Assembly: GCA_045544035.1 (NCBI GenBank)
Contig: JAZPYE010000013.1
Coordinates: 146,761-210,760, forward strand
DNA: 64,000 bases
DNA from: SIG587 sp045544035
Lineage (GTDB): Bacteria > Bacillota > Clostridia > Oscillospirales > Acutalibacteraceae
Direction: 5' to 3'
The translations under genes were made by a program, and so were the position numbers. Shown here in pieces: positions 51,075-60,437 of the stretch. Every line of letters starts with the position of its first letter. Positions within the stretch are counted from its first letter, which is position 1. The notes beneath the pieces were generated by a model, which made no database searches, was not told the origin of the DNA, and worked only from the letters and a program-made list of their open reading frames with translations.

Positions 51075-51107
51075 AGCGAAACGGTGACAGGGCTTATCCT
51101 GTCATAC
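51075..51107 (+). repeat. Hairpin resembling an end of the TA-flanked element
   Basis: The segment AGCGAAACGGTGACAGG, six-base loop, then CCTGTCATAC resembles the right end of copies A and B (AGCGAAACCGTGACAGG...CCTGTCACAC). Only this end is visible. It lies in the nifJ leader just before AAAGGAGG and folds into a 7-bp stem. Either a decayed relic or a leader hairpin of independent origin. Confidence 0.45.
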
Positions 51108-51129
51108 TTTTAAAGGAGGATAAAAATCC

Positions 51130-54100
51130 ATGGCAAGAAAATTCAAAACTATGGACGGTAACAACGCTGCGGCTTATGTATCCTATGCGTTCACCGAAGT
51201 AGCAGGTATCTATCCTATTACTCCGTCCAGCCCTATGGCAGACTATGTTGACCAGTGGTCAGCACAGGGTGTTAAAAACATTTTCGGCACAACCGTTAAG
51301 GTTTCCGAAATGCAGTCCGAAGCAGGTGCTGCAGGTACAGTTCACGGCTCTCTTAACGCCGGTGCACTCACCACAACCTACACCGCATCTCAGGGACTTC
51401 TTCTTATGATTCCCAATATGTACAAAATCGCAGGTGAGCTTCTCCCCAGCGTTTTCCATGTTTCAGCTCGTTGCGTAGCAAGCCATGCTCTTAATATTTT
51501 TGGCGACCATTCCGATGTTTATGCTTGCCGTCAGACAGGCTTTGCAATGCTGGCTGAAACCAACACACAGGAAGTTATGGACCTCGGCGCAGTTGCACAC
51601 CTTGCAACCATTAAATCCCGCGTTCCCTTCATTAACTTCTTTGATGGTTTCCGTACCTCCCACGAAATCCAGAAGATTCAGGTTTGGGATTACGAAGACC
51701 TTAAAGAAATGTGCGATATGGATGCTGTTGATGCATTCAGAGCTCGCGCACTTAATCCTGAGCACCCCGTAATGCGCGGTTCTCACGAGAACGGTGATAT
51801 CTTCTTCCAGCACAGAGAGGCCTGCAATAAGTATTACGATGCAGTTCCCGAAATTGTTGAAGAATATATGGACAAGGTTAATGCTAAGCTTGGCACCGAC
51901 TATAAACTCTTTAACTACTACGGCGCACCCGATGCTGAAAAGATTATCGTAGCAATGGGCTCCATCTGCGACGTTGCAGAAGAGGTTATTGACTATATGA
52001 CAGCAGCAGGCGAAAAGGTTGGTCTTGTTAAGGTTAGACTTTACCGTCCCTTCTCTGCAAAGAAATTAGTTGAGGCTATCCCCGAAACCGTAAAGAAAAT
52101 TGCTGTTCTTGACAGAACTAAGGAACCCGGCTCTCTTGGTGAGCCTCTCTTCCTTGATGTTGTTGCCGCTCTTGCTGCAACCGGCAGAAAGGTTGACACC
52201 GTTATCGGCGGTCGTTACGGTCTTGGCTCTAAGGATACTCCTCCTTCAAGCATCTTCGCAGTTTATAAAGAGCTTTCTAAAGATGCTCCCAAAGCTCAGT
52301 TTACCCTCGGCATTAACGATGATGTTACCGGTCTTTCCCTCCCCGAGGAAGAGGCTCCCAACACCGCAGCCGAAGGCACAATTGAATGTAAATTCTGGGG
52401 TCTCGGCGGTGACGGTACCGTTGGCGCTAACAAGGACTCCATCAAGATTATCGGCGACCACACCGATAAATATGTTCAGGCTTACTTCCAGTACGACTCC
52501 AAGAAAACCGGTGGTATCACCATTTCTCACCTTCGTTTTGGCGATAAGCCCATTAAGAGCCCCTACTACATTAACAAGGCTGACTTCGTTGCCTGCCACA
52601 ACCCCTCTTATGTAATCAAGGGTTATAAGATGGTTAACGACGTTAAGCCCGGCGGCGTGTTCCTTATTAACTGCCAGTGGAATTTGGACGAGCTTAATGA
52701 GCATATGCCTGCTGAAGCAAAGCGTTATATCGCTAAGAACAACGTTCAGCTTTACACCGTTAACGCTATTGACCTTGCCGCTGAGATCGGTCTTGGCAAA
52801 CGTACCAACACCGTTTTACAGTCTGCATTCTTCTCCCTTTCTAAGGTTCTTCCCGCTGAGGAAGCCATTGGTTACATGAAGGAAAAGGCTCAGAAGTTCA
52901 TGAAGAAGGGTAAAGAAATCGTTGAAATGAACGAGAAGGCTATCGATGCAGGTGCCTCCGCTTATGTTAAGATTGACGTTCCCGCTGACTGGGCAAACGC
53001 AACCGATGATAAGACAGTTGAGACTAAGGCTGATGCTTCCAAGCTCATTAAGATGGTTGATGGCATTATGAAGCCCGTTGGTCTTATGGATGGTGACTCC
53101 CTCCCCGTTTCCGCATTTATGGACCACGCTGATGGTACCTTCGAGCAGGGCGCTTCCGCACATGAAAAGCGCGGCGTTGCTGTTATGGTTCCCGAATGGA
53201 ACAATGAAACCTGTATCGGTTGTAACAAGTGCGCATTCGTTTGCCCCCACGCTACCATTCGCCCCTTTGCATTATCTGCTGAGGAAAAGGCAGCTGCTCC
53301 CGCAAACATCCGCTATGCTGTTAAAGAAAAGCTTGCAACCAACAAGGGTTACTCCTACACAATGACCGTTTCTCCCCTTGACTGTATGGGTTGCGGCGTT
53401 TGCGTAGGCGAATGTCCCACAAACTCTCTTAAGATGGTTGCACAGTCCACCCAGCTTGCTGAGCAGGATGTATTCGATTACTGTGTTGCTAATGTTACCG
53501 AAAAAGAGGGCCTTGCATCTGATGCAAACGTTATCTCTTCTCAGTACAAAAAGCCTCTCCTTGAGTTCTCCGGCTCCTGCGCAGGTTGTGCAGAAACCGC
53601 TTATGCCCGCCTTGTTACCCAGCTCTTCGGTGATAAGATGTACATCTCCAACGCAACAGGTTGTTCTTCTATCTGGGGCGGTCCTGCTGCTACATCTCCC
53701 TACACCGTAAACGCTAAGGGTCACGGTCCTGCTTGGGCTAACTCACTCTTTGAAGACAACGCTGAGCACGGCTTTGGTATGTACCTCGGCCAGAAGGCTC
53801 TCCGTGATGGCCTCATTGCACAGGTTAAGGAAATGGCTGAGTCCGACAAGGCTTCTGCCGAGTTTAAGGCTGCTGCTGAAAATTACCTTGCAACTGCTGA
53901 TGACACCAACAAGAACGCTGCCGCAACCGAAGCTCTTATTGCTGAAATTGAGAAGGCCGCTAAAGAAGGCTGCCCCACTGCTCCTGCAATTCTTGCTAAA
54001 AAGGAATACCTTGCAAAGAAATCCATTTGGATTTTCGGTGGTGACGGTTGGGCTTACGACATCGGCTTCGGCGGTGTTGACCACGTTCTCGCTGCAGGTG

Positions 54101-54681
54101 AAAATGTAAATATTATGGTATTTGATACCGAGGTTTACTCCAACACAGGCGGTCAGGCATCTAAAGCTTCTAACATTGGCCAGGTTGCACAGTTCGCTGC
54201 TGCAGGTAAGGCAATCAACAAGAAGAGCCTTGCTGAAATCGCAATGTCCTATGGCTATGTTTATGTAGCACAAATTGCAATGGGTGCTGATATGAACCAG
54301 ACCCTTAAGGCAATTAAGGAAGCCGAAGCCTACAACGGTCCTTCCATCATCATCTGCTACTCACCTTGCGAAATGCACTCTATTAAGGGTGGTATGGTTA
54401 ACTGCCAGAACGAGATGAGAAAGGCTGTTGCCAGCGGATATTGGGACCTCTTCCGTTATAACCCTGCTTTAAAAGCACAGGGCAAGAACCCCTTCACTGT
54501 TGACAGCAAGCCTGCAACTGCTGATTACAAGGAGTTCATTATGAACGAGGCTCGTTATTCTTCACTCACCCGCTCCTTCCCCGAGCGTGCTGAGGAACTC
54601 TTTGACAAGGCTGCCGAAGCTGCAAAGGCTCGCCGTGCTCACCTTGAAAAATTGGTTGCACTCTACAGCGTTGAAGAATAA
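51130..54681 (+). CDS. nifJ: Pyruvate:ferredoxin (flavodoxin) oxidoreductase
   Basis: Central anaerobic enzyme that oxidises pyruvate to acetyl-CoA and CO2, reducing ferredoxin. The 1183-residue single-chain form has domains in the usual order: pyrimidine-binding domain I (GIYPITPSSPMADYVDQW), gamma domain, EKR-type linker, two [4Fe-4S] motifs (CIGCNKCAFVCPH near 695 and CMGCGVCVGECP near 752), the proximal-cluster CAGCAET and the TPP-binding GDGWAYDIGFGG. Codon use is strongly biased, as expected for a very highly expressed gene. AAAGGAGG precedes the ATG. With pduL it supplies the acetyl-CoA to acetyl phosphate route. Confidence 0.97.
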   Translation: MARKFKTMDGNNAAAYVSYAFTEVAGIYPITPSSPMADYVDQWSAQGVKNIFGTTVKVSEMQSEAGAAGTVHGSLNAGALTTTYTASQGLLLMIPNMYKIAGELLPSVFHVSARCVASHALNIFGDHSDVYACRQTGFAMLAETNTQEVMDLGAVAHLATIKSRVPFINFFDGFRTSHEIQKIQVWDYEDLKEMCDMDAVDAFRARALNPEHPVMRGSHENGDIFFQHREACNKYYDAVPEIVEEYMDKVNAKLGTDYKLFNYYGAPDAEKIIVAMGSICDVAEEVIDYMTAAGEKVGLVKVRLYRPFSAKKLVEAIPETVKKIAVLDRTKEPGSLGEPLFLDVVAALAATGRKVDTVIGGRYGLGSKDTPPSSIFAVYKELSKDAPKAQFTLGINDDVTGLSLPEEEAPNTAAEGTIECKFWGLGGDGTVGANKDSIKIIGDHTDKYVQAYFQYDSKKTGGITISHLRFGDKPIKSPYYINKADFVACHNPSYVIKGYKMVNDVKPGGVFLINCQWNLDELNEHMPAEAKRYIAKNNVQLYTVNAIDLAAEIGLGKRTNTVLQSAFFSLSKVLPAEEAIGYMKEKAQKFMKKGKEIVEMNEKAIDAGASAYVKIDVPADWANATDDKTVETKADASKLIKMVDGIMKPVGLMDGDSLPVSAFMDHADGTFEQGASAHEKRGVAVMVPEWNNETCIGCNKCAFVCPHATIRPFALSAEEKAAAPANIRYAVKEKLATNKGYSYTMTVSPLDCMGCGVCVGECPTNSLKMVAQSTQLAEQDVFDYCVANVTEKEGLASDANVISSQYKKPLLEFSGSCAGCAETAYARLVTQLFGDKMYISNATGCSSIWGGPAATSPYTVNAKGHGPAWANSLFEDNAEHGFGMYLGQKALRDGLIAQVKEMAESDKASAEFKAAAENYLATADDTNKNAAATEALIAEIEKAAKEGCPTAPAILAKKEYLAKKSIWIFGGDGWAYDIGFGGVDHVLAAGENVNIMVFDTEVYSNTGGQASKASNIGQVAQFAAAGKAINKKSLAEIAMSYGYVYVAQIAMGADMNQTLKAIKEAEAYNGPSIIICYSPCEMHSIKGGMVNCQNEMRKAVASGYWDLFRYNPALKAQGKNPFTVDSKPATADYKEFIMNEARYSSLTRSFPERAEELFDKAAEAAKARRAHLEKLVALYSVEE

Positions 54682-54695
54682 TTCTTAAAACATAC

Positions 54696-54736
54696 AAAAA
54701 CCCGTGGTAGCAAAAGTTACCACGGGTTTGTTTTTT
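54696..54736 (+). terminator. Terminator of nifJ
   Basis: Hairpin AAACCCGTGGTA/TACCACGGGTTT (54698-54729) followed by GTTTTTT. Confidence 0.9.
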
Positions 54737-54740
54737 AAAA

Positions 54741-54777
54741 AGAAACACGCGCAAGTTAAAAACTTGCGCGTGTTTTA
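54741..54777 (-). terminator. Terminator of the mannosidase operon
   Basis: Inverted repeat AAACACGCGCAAGTT/AACTTGCGCGTGTTT (54743-54774) followed on the minus strand by CTTTTTAAA. Confidence 0.85.
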
Positions 54778-54778
54778 A

Positions 54779-57700
54779 TTATGCCTTAATTTTAAGGGTT
54801 ACAATTTCAAAGCCGCCAACGGGCAGTTTAACCTTGCCGTCAATAAGGCTGAGCTTTTCTATTTCGTTTTCCATCATATCGCAAATGTAAACCTCTTTTG
54901 CAGGTATACCGAGGGTAACCTCTAAATCGGTGCGAATGTTAGCCGATTCATACAAACGAATGATGGTGTCTTCCCCACGTTCAGCCTGCTTAACTGTTTC
55001 GCAGATAACGTTTTCGTGGCTTACCTTCACTGCCGAGAAGGCGGCAGGTAAACTGTCCTTTTCGCCTGTGGCGGGAACTGCCACCATCGGGAAGTTTAGA
55101 TAATAAGCCTGCTTTACAATGTCACTCTCATCAAAGGAACAGTTATGGGGCATAATGGAGTAGGTGCAAATGCTCTCTCCCTGGTCGGCATCGGGATAGG
55201 GATAGGTGGGTGAGCGAAGGAGTGAAAGCTGCATCACGCTGTCGTGAATGTCATAACCGTACTTGCAGTCGTTCATAAGTGCCACACCGTAGCCACCCTC
55301 GGAAATATCGGCAAACTTATGGGCGCAGGCCTCAAAGCGTGCGGCATCCCAAGAGGTGTTCATGTGTGTGGGGCGCTCAACTGTACCAAACTGAATGTCA
55401 AAGGTTGCTTTGCTTGTGTTAACATCCACAGGGAACACGGCTTTGAGCATTTGGTGTTTATTATGCCAATCGATAACGGTATCGAAATCAACTCGGCAAA
55501 CGTTTTCATAGAACCAAATTGTTTGTTTAATAGTAGATTTCATAAAGGGGCGAACAATGGTAATACCGCGGCGTACACCGTCCTCAACAATTTCCACGCC
55601 GGAAAACTCGGTAACAGCCTTATATTCCTCACGGGAATACGGCTGCCATTCCCAGGCATCGTAAACATCGGGATAATCGGCATAAACGCGGATTTCATTA
55701 CCTATCGCGCCGTTTTTAAGAACCTCACGGCAGGCGCGCTTGTCAAAAATGGAAACCATTTGCCAATTTTCATCAAACACCACGCGCAAATGGGGTGTTT
55801 CAACAACCTTGCCATCAATTTTAATGCTGTTTGTGTCAACAAAATCATTTGTTGCAAGGTAGCCTTTGGGTGAAATCTTTTTCTTTGTGAAAACGGTTTT
55901 GCCGTTTACCTGAACTAAGCCCTCGGTATCGAAGGAATGTGGGTTAAACACAACCTGACCGTGTTTTGCATCAATTTTTTCGGCAATACCGCCGCGAACA
56001 CCGCCTGCGATATCATCGCCAATAGCTTTGATTTTAGCGTAATCGATATCGCTCTGGTCGTAAACCTCTTTAATTGATGAGCCTGGAATAATATCGTGGA
56101 ATTGGTTGGTTAAAATATCCTCCCAGCCCTCGCGAAGCTTTGCCTTGGGGTAAGGCTTGCCTAAAAGCTTGTCGGCAGTAATTCCAAGAAGCTCGGCATC
56201 CTGATAAAGGAATTCGCTCTTTCTATTGTTGCGTTTGTTCTTTGCAACTGAGGTGTATGTACCACGGTGATATTCAAGATAAAGCTCACCGTTCCAGGTG
56301 GGAACATCGGTGCGCCTATTAAGTTTTTCCTCAAGGCGCTTTAAGTAATCCCCCGCAAATTCAATTTTAAGGTTGGGAGAACCGGGAACGCCGCGACTTG
56401 CCCTCCTAGCAAGCTCAAGATGACCTACAGTGGGACCGCCGCCGCCATCGCCGTGACCGAAGGTAAGAAGCGCCTCATCGCTAAGGTTCTTTTGGGTCAT
56501 GCGCTTATATGTGCCGTTAACCATTTTTGCGCCTGTGTGTCCAACATAGGTGCAAAGATTTGAGGATTTACCACCCTCATCATCGGTGGCGGTGATGAAA
56601 TGGGTGTTAATTTCGGTGCCATCAATACCAACCCAACGGAAGGTGTCGTAAGGCATACGGTTGGTATCGTTCCAGGAAATTTTTTGGGTTATAAACCAGT
56701 CAACGCCGCTCTTTTTAAGAATTTGAGGAAGGGCCGCGGTGTATCCGAAAACATCGGGAAGCCAAAGCACCCTGTTATCAACACCGAATTCCTCCTTAAA
56801 GAATTGCTTACCGTAAAGCACCTGCCTTATAAGGCTTTCACCGGAGGATAGATTGCAGTCGGCTTCAACCCACATTGCGCCTTCACATTCCCATCTGCCC
56901 TCTTTAATGCGTTCTTTAACCTGGGCATAGAGTTCCGGCTCTTCTTCTTTAAGATATTTATAAAGCAGTGCCTGGGAAGACATAAATTTATATTCAGGGT
57001 AGCGCTTCATAAGTTCCAGAACTGTGGAGAATGAGCGCTGAACCTTTTCCCTTGTCTGCCTTAAGGTCCAAAGCCAGGCGCAGTCAATGTGGGTGTGACC
57101 GATGCCTACAGTTGTAGCCTTTTGGGGACAGCAGTATTTGCCGTAAAACTCATCCTCTAAAAATTCGTGAGCCTCTTTGCAGGAAGCGTAGAAATCATCA
57201 CTTCCCACCTCGTAAAGGCGAAGCATCGAAACGGCGCGCCATAGATAGTCAACGATTTTTGCATATTCCACCGTTTCATCATTTAGGTAGGTCAGCATAT
57301 CAAGGGGATAAGCAATGTCGTAATAAAGCGCCTGGGCATCCTCTGAAAGCTCTGCAGTGCTTATAAACATCTTTGCCTTTTCTACGGTAAAGCTTGTGTA
57401 GGCGTAAATTGCAACATCTACGGTTTCGCCCTTTTTGAGGGGGTATTCGCGGTGATTAACATCAAGGCCCTGCGCCGTTTTACCGTTTATATAAAGAATA
57501 AGCTGTGGGTTGCAGGCATCCCAGCCGCTTTTGTCGGTGCTCACAAGGAGATAGGGGTTGTCGGTTTCGGGGGTAACGGTAAATCTGAACCAAGCGTGAG
57601 TGTCGTATCCCTCACCCCAGTCGCCGCCGTTTTCAAAGGGGGTCATAGTGCTAACATCAGGTATAGTGTTATCGGTTTTATACCCGCAAGAACAAGTCAC

Positions 57701-57787
57701 AATGTTCTCCACATCGCGCTTATTCTTGTAAATTTGTTCTTCGACAATTTTTGTGTACTGTCGAATTTTACGGAGCTTATTTTCCAT
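54779..57787 (-). CDS. Glycoside hydrolase family 38 alpha-mannosidase
   Basis: A 1002-residue cytoplasmic alpha-mannosidase with no signal peptide. The catalytic domain shows the zinc-binding GHTHIDCAWLW (near residue 232) and the nucleophile motif WLPDVFGYTAALPQ (Asp near 343), followed by GHGDGGGGPT. The C-terminal beta-sandwich domains of GH38 complete it. It acts on imported mannosides, in line with the transporter at the head of the operon. The start has AAAGGAGAGG upstream. Last gene of the transporter-GDPD-mannosidase operon. Confidence 0.94.
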   Translation of the reverse strand: MENKLRKIRQYTKIVEEQIYKNKRDVENIVTCSCGYKTDNTIPDVSTMTPFENGGDWGEGYDTHAWFRFTVTPETDNPYLLVSTDKSGWDACNPQLILYINGKTAQGLDVNHREYPLKKGETVDVAIYAYTSFTVEKAKMFISTAELSEDAQALYYDIAYPLDMLTYLNDETVEYAKIVDYLWRAVSMLRLYEVGSDDFYASCKEAHEFLEDEFYGKYCCPQKATTVGIGHTHIDCAWLWTLRQTREKVQRSFSTVLELMKRYPEYKFMSSQALLYKYLKEEEPELYAQVKERIKEGRWECEGAMWVEADCNLSSGESLIRQVLYGKQFFKEEFGVDNRVLWLPDVFGYTAALPQILKKSGVDWFITQKISWNDTNRMPYDTFRWVGIDGTEINTHFITATDDEGGKSSNLCTYVGHTGAKMVNGTYKRMTQKNLSDEALLTFGHGDGGGGPTVGHLELARRASRGVPGSPNLKIEFAGDYLKRLEEKLNRRTDVPTWNGELYLEYHRGTYTSVAKNKRNNRKSEFLYQDAELLGITADKLLGKPYPKAKLREGWEDILTNQFHDIIPGSSIKEVYDQSDIDYAKIKAIGDDIAGGVRGGIAEKIDAKHGQVVFNPHSFDTEGLVQVNGKTVFTKKKISPKGYLATNDFVDTNSIKIDGKVVETPHLRVVFDENWQMVSIFDKRACREVLKNGAIGNEIRVYADYPDVYDAWEWQPYSREEYKAVTEFSGVEIVEDGVRRGITIVRPFMKSTIKQTIWFYENVCRVDFDTVIDWHNKHQMLKAVFPVDVNTSKATFDIQFGTVERPTHMNTSWDAARFEACAHKFADISEGGYGVALMNDCKYGYDIHDSVMQLSLLRSPTYPYPDADQGESICTYSIMPHNCSFDESDIVKQAYYLNFPMVAVPATGEKDSLPAAFSAVKVSHENVICETVKQAERGEDTIIRLYESANIRTDLEVTLGIPAKEVYICDMMENEIEKLSLIDGKVKLPVGGFEIVTLKIKA

Positions 57788-57801
57788 AGACTTCCTCTCC
57801 T

Positions 57802-58599
57802 TTAAGGGATAAATTTTTCAAAAATAAATGCTTTAAAGCTTTGTTTTGTTTTTTGAATCTGCTCTTTTTCGGTGTAGGTCCAGGCAACGGGGAAAGCGCC
57901 CAGCAGAGTGACAAGCCGCCTGAAAAAATTGTTCTCGAATATATATTCGTATGATACAAAATCGGGGCGGGATAGAAAATTAAAAAGCAGTGCTCCCGCC
58001 AGCTTTTGATGAATTGGCTCCTTATAAAATGCTGAGGCTAACTGCCCGCGCATTATGTCAGGGCGGTTTTTCTTATACCACCGACAAACTAAGGGGTTAA
58101 AGGACTGTATGAAATATTTACCCTTATAATCCTTTAAAACCTTGTTTGCAGCAACGCAAAGCGGTTTGTAGTTGCTAATAACAGGTGTTTTGAACTCAAT
58201 GAGCATCGGCACCCCGCCATCAACTAGGTCGAGACATTCTTTAAGTGTTGGTATTTTTTCACTTGTGCCTGCTAAATTTAACTTCTTTATTTCCTCAAGG
58301 GTCAAATTTTCAGGTCTCTCATCAACACCGCACATTCTTTTAAGGTTGTCATCGTGAAAAACAATAACCACATTATCCTTGGTTAAATGAATGTCGTTTT
58401 CAATGATATAGCCCTTTTCCGCCGCTTTTTTAAATGCCCAAAGGGAATTCTCAATAACACCCTCAATGCCGTGAAGCCCACGGTGGGCAATGAATTTGCC
58501 CGAAATTACCTTGCGGTCGGGGTGGCGGCGCAGGGCGGGACAAATAAGGAATAAAAGCAACAGCAACAAAACGCCGAGAATTATTAAGGCAATTATCAT
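57802..58599 (-). CDS. Glycerophosphodiester phosphodiesterase family protein
   Basis: A 265-residue GDPD with one N-terminal membrane helix (residues 2-23). TIM-barrel motifs: FIAHRGLHG (catalytic His-Arg), IENDIHLTKDNVVIVFHD (Glu, Asp and second His) and PMLIEFKT. It hydrolyses glycerophosphodiesters, or teichoic-acid-like polymers when membrane-facing. It lies between the transporter and the mannosidase with gaps of 3 and 14 bases. The pairing with a mannosidase is suggestive of glycan or glycolipid turnover but unproven. Confidence 0.9.
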   Translation of the reverse strand: MIIALIILGVLLLLLLFLICPALRRHPDRKVISGKFIAHRGLHGIEGVIENSLWAFKKAAEKGYIIENDIHLTKDNVVIVFHDDNLKRMCGVDERPENLTLEEIKKLNLAGTSEKIPTLKECLDLVDGGVPMLIEFKTPVISNYKPLCVAANKVLKDYKGKYFIQSFNPLVCRWYKKNRPDIMRGQLASAFYKEPIHQKLAGALLFNFLSRPDFVSYEYIFENNFFRRLVTLLGAFPVAWTYTEKEQIQKTKQSFKAFIFEKFIP

Positions 58600-58602
58600 T
58601 TC

Positions 58603-60147
58603 TTAGTCCTCTGCGCCCAGAGCCTCAAGAGCATCGTTTTTAGGTGTCGGTTTTGAGTCGCCGTGTTTTACCAGCGCCATTGTGACAAAGGCAAGGGCTG
58701 CGAAAAATGTGGCATAGGGGAATAAGGTTGTCATTCCGAAATTGTCCATCAAAAATCCCGATAACATAGGGGTGACAATTTGCGCCGCCATTGATGCGGT
58801 GTAGTAAAAACCTGTGTATTTACCCACATCGCTGCCCGAACACATTTCAACAACCATGGGGAATGAGTTAACGTTGATGGTTGCCCATGCCACACCTGCT
58901 AAAATGAAAAATACGTTCATAATAAGCGTGGGGCTACCTGCCCTCATAAAGGAAGCACCGAGGAAGGCGCCTGCCAGCATAACAACGCCTGCCATAATGG
59001 TCTTTTTGCGGCCGATTTTAGAGGCTACCATACCTGCAGGCAGATAGGAAACAATTGCCGCGGCCTGGGCCAACAAAAGGGTGGAGTTGTAGTCCATCTC
59101 TAAAACACGCTGTGCATAAATCGAATATTTTGAGGTTATTGCGTTGTAGCCAATGTACCAAAGGGCAATGGAAGCGAGAAGGAAAATGAGGGACATTTTT
59201 TCTTTCTTTGTAAGTCCTCGCTTCTCCCCTGTCTCCTCGGTTTTTTCCGTGATACCAAGGCGCAGGCTCTCCTCCCTTTGCTCATTTGCCCACTTAACCT
59301 CTTTTACGGTTAAAAGGAAAAAGGCAAGGGCGGTTATCATAAGAGCGGCAATAATACCGTAGAAGGTAAAATAGTTCATAAAGCTGTTTTTAACAGCCGA
59401 GGTGGCAAACACCATGCCCAGCACCAGCACAATAATTCCGCCTGCGGTGCCCATAAGGTTAATAATGGCGTTAGCCTTGCTTCGAAGGGGCTTTATGGTA
59501 ACATCGGGCATAAGAGCAACGGCAGGGGAACGGAACAGCGCCATTGCAATGAGCACTGCAAGTAAAAATGCCAGAAAAACAAAGAGATTTGCAGGGTTTT
59601 TAGCCGTTATATCGCCAATGTATGCCTGACGGGCGGGAACAACATAATTTGTGTAAAGGTTTTCCTCCCCCTCGGCCTTAATTTCGGTGCTTTTAATGGC
59701 GGCAAATTCTTCTTTTGTGAACTTGTCCTCTAGAGTGAATTTAATGCCATCGGGGGTCATAAGCTCGGTATCACTCTTGGCATCGTAAACTATTTCCAGT
59801 GCCTCGGGGCTGTCAATTTGAGCAACGTTTTCTATTGTTTTAAACTGCGCATTGTCGGCAAAGGCAAGGCACACTATCATTAAAGCGGCAATAACAGTGC
59901 CGATGGTGATAAAGGGTGTGCGCCTACCGTGGCGGCTGCGGCATTTATCCGAAAGGGCGCCGAAAACAGGCAGCATAAAAACAGCGAGAATGTTATCAAG
60001 GGCCATAACAACACCCGACCAGGTCTGCGACATACCGAATTTATTGGTAAGTATCACAGGGATAGTGGCATCGTAAGCCTGCCAAAATGCGGTGATAAGG
60101 AAAAATGCAAAACCTACAAGAATTGTGCGCTTATAATTAAGTTTCAT
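58603..60147 (-). CDS. MFS transporter, SLC45/GPH-like, probable sugar transporter
   Basis: A 514-residue twelve-segment MFS permease resembling SLC45/sucrose-type and GPH sugar carriers. The motif-A-like loop GALSDKCRSRHGRRTPFI is typical. A hydrophilic insertion of about 80 residues (about 100-180) between the third and fourth segments is unusual. Operon context with GH38 points to mannosides or other oligosaccharides. The ATG at 60147 has AAGGAG immediately downstream of repeat copy B, whose terminal TA adjoins the Shine-Dalgarno. Its promoter lies some 580 bp upstream beyond two repeat copies. Confidence 0.85.
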   Translation of the reverse strand: MKLNYKRTILVGFAFFLITAFWQAYDATIPVILTNKFGMSQTWSGVVMALDNILAVFMLPVFGALSDKCRSRHGRRTPFITIGTVIAALMIVCLAFADNAQFKTIENVAQIDSPEALEIVYDAKSDTELMTPDGIKFTLEDKFTKEEFAAIKSTEIKAEGEENLYTNYVVPARQAYIGDITAKNPANLFVFLAFLLAVLIAMALFRSPAVALMPDVTIKPLRSKANAIINLMGTAGGIIVLVLGMVFATSAVKNSFMNYFTFYGIIAALMITALAFFLLTVKEVKWANEQREESLRLGITEKTEETGEKRGLTKKEKMSLIFLLASIALWYIGYNAITSKYSIYAQRVLEMDYNSTLLLAQAAAIVSYLPAGMVASKIGRKKTIMAGVVMLAGAFLGASFMRAGSPTLIMNVFFILAGVAWATINVNSFPMVVEMCSGSDVGKYTGFYYTASMAAQIVTPMLSGFLMDNFGMTTLFPYATFFAALAFVTMALVKHGDSKPTPKNDALEALGAED

Positions 60148-60160
60148 GCTGCTGTCTCCT

Positions 60161-60437
60161 TAGTGTGACAGGACTCGAACCTGTCACGGTTTCGCTCGCC
60201 GCCTTTTATATTGCGGCTTTGCACTTATTTTTGCAAGGCGCCAGCCTTGCTTCAAATTTCCTGCTTCGCCGAATAAAAAATTCGGCGGCAGAAACTTTTC
60301 AACCTGCTAAACTAAAAATTTTTGTATAAGATGAAGCCGACAAAACGCGGGAATACTGTCGTATTTCAAGTTTTGAGGCAAAGTATTATCGAAAATTTTT
60401 GTTTGCAGCCGCGGCAGGTTCGAATCCTGTCACACTA
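60161..60437 (+). repeat. TA-flanked inverted-repeat element, copy B
   Basis: A 277-bp non-coding element in the leader of the sugar operon. After the TA, a 21-bp terminal inverted repeat starting GTGTGACAGGA pairs with its other end with one mismatch. It contains a perfect hairpin GCAAGGC/GCCTTGC (60233-60250), a GCCGAAT hairpin, and the core ACAAAACGCGG with stem AATAC-TGTC-GTATT (60352-60365). Copy A (28779-28978) is nearly the same sequence in inverse orientation. It shares its last TA with copy C. Confidence 0.87.

Noticed and set aside
53743..54273. 176-codon and similar long frames antisense to nifJ
   Set aside because: A by-product of the strong codon bias of nifJ; no Shine-Dalgarno or family resemblance.
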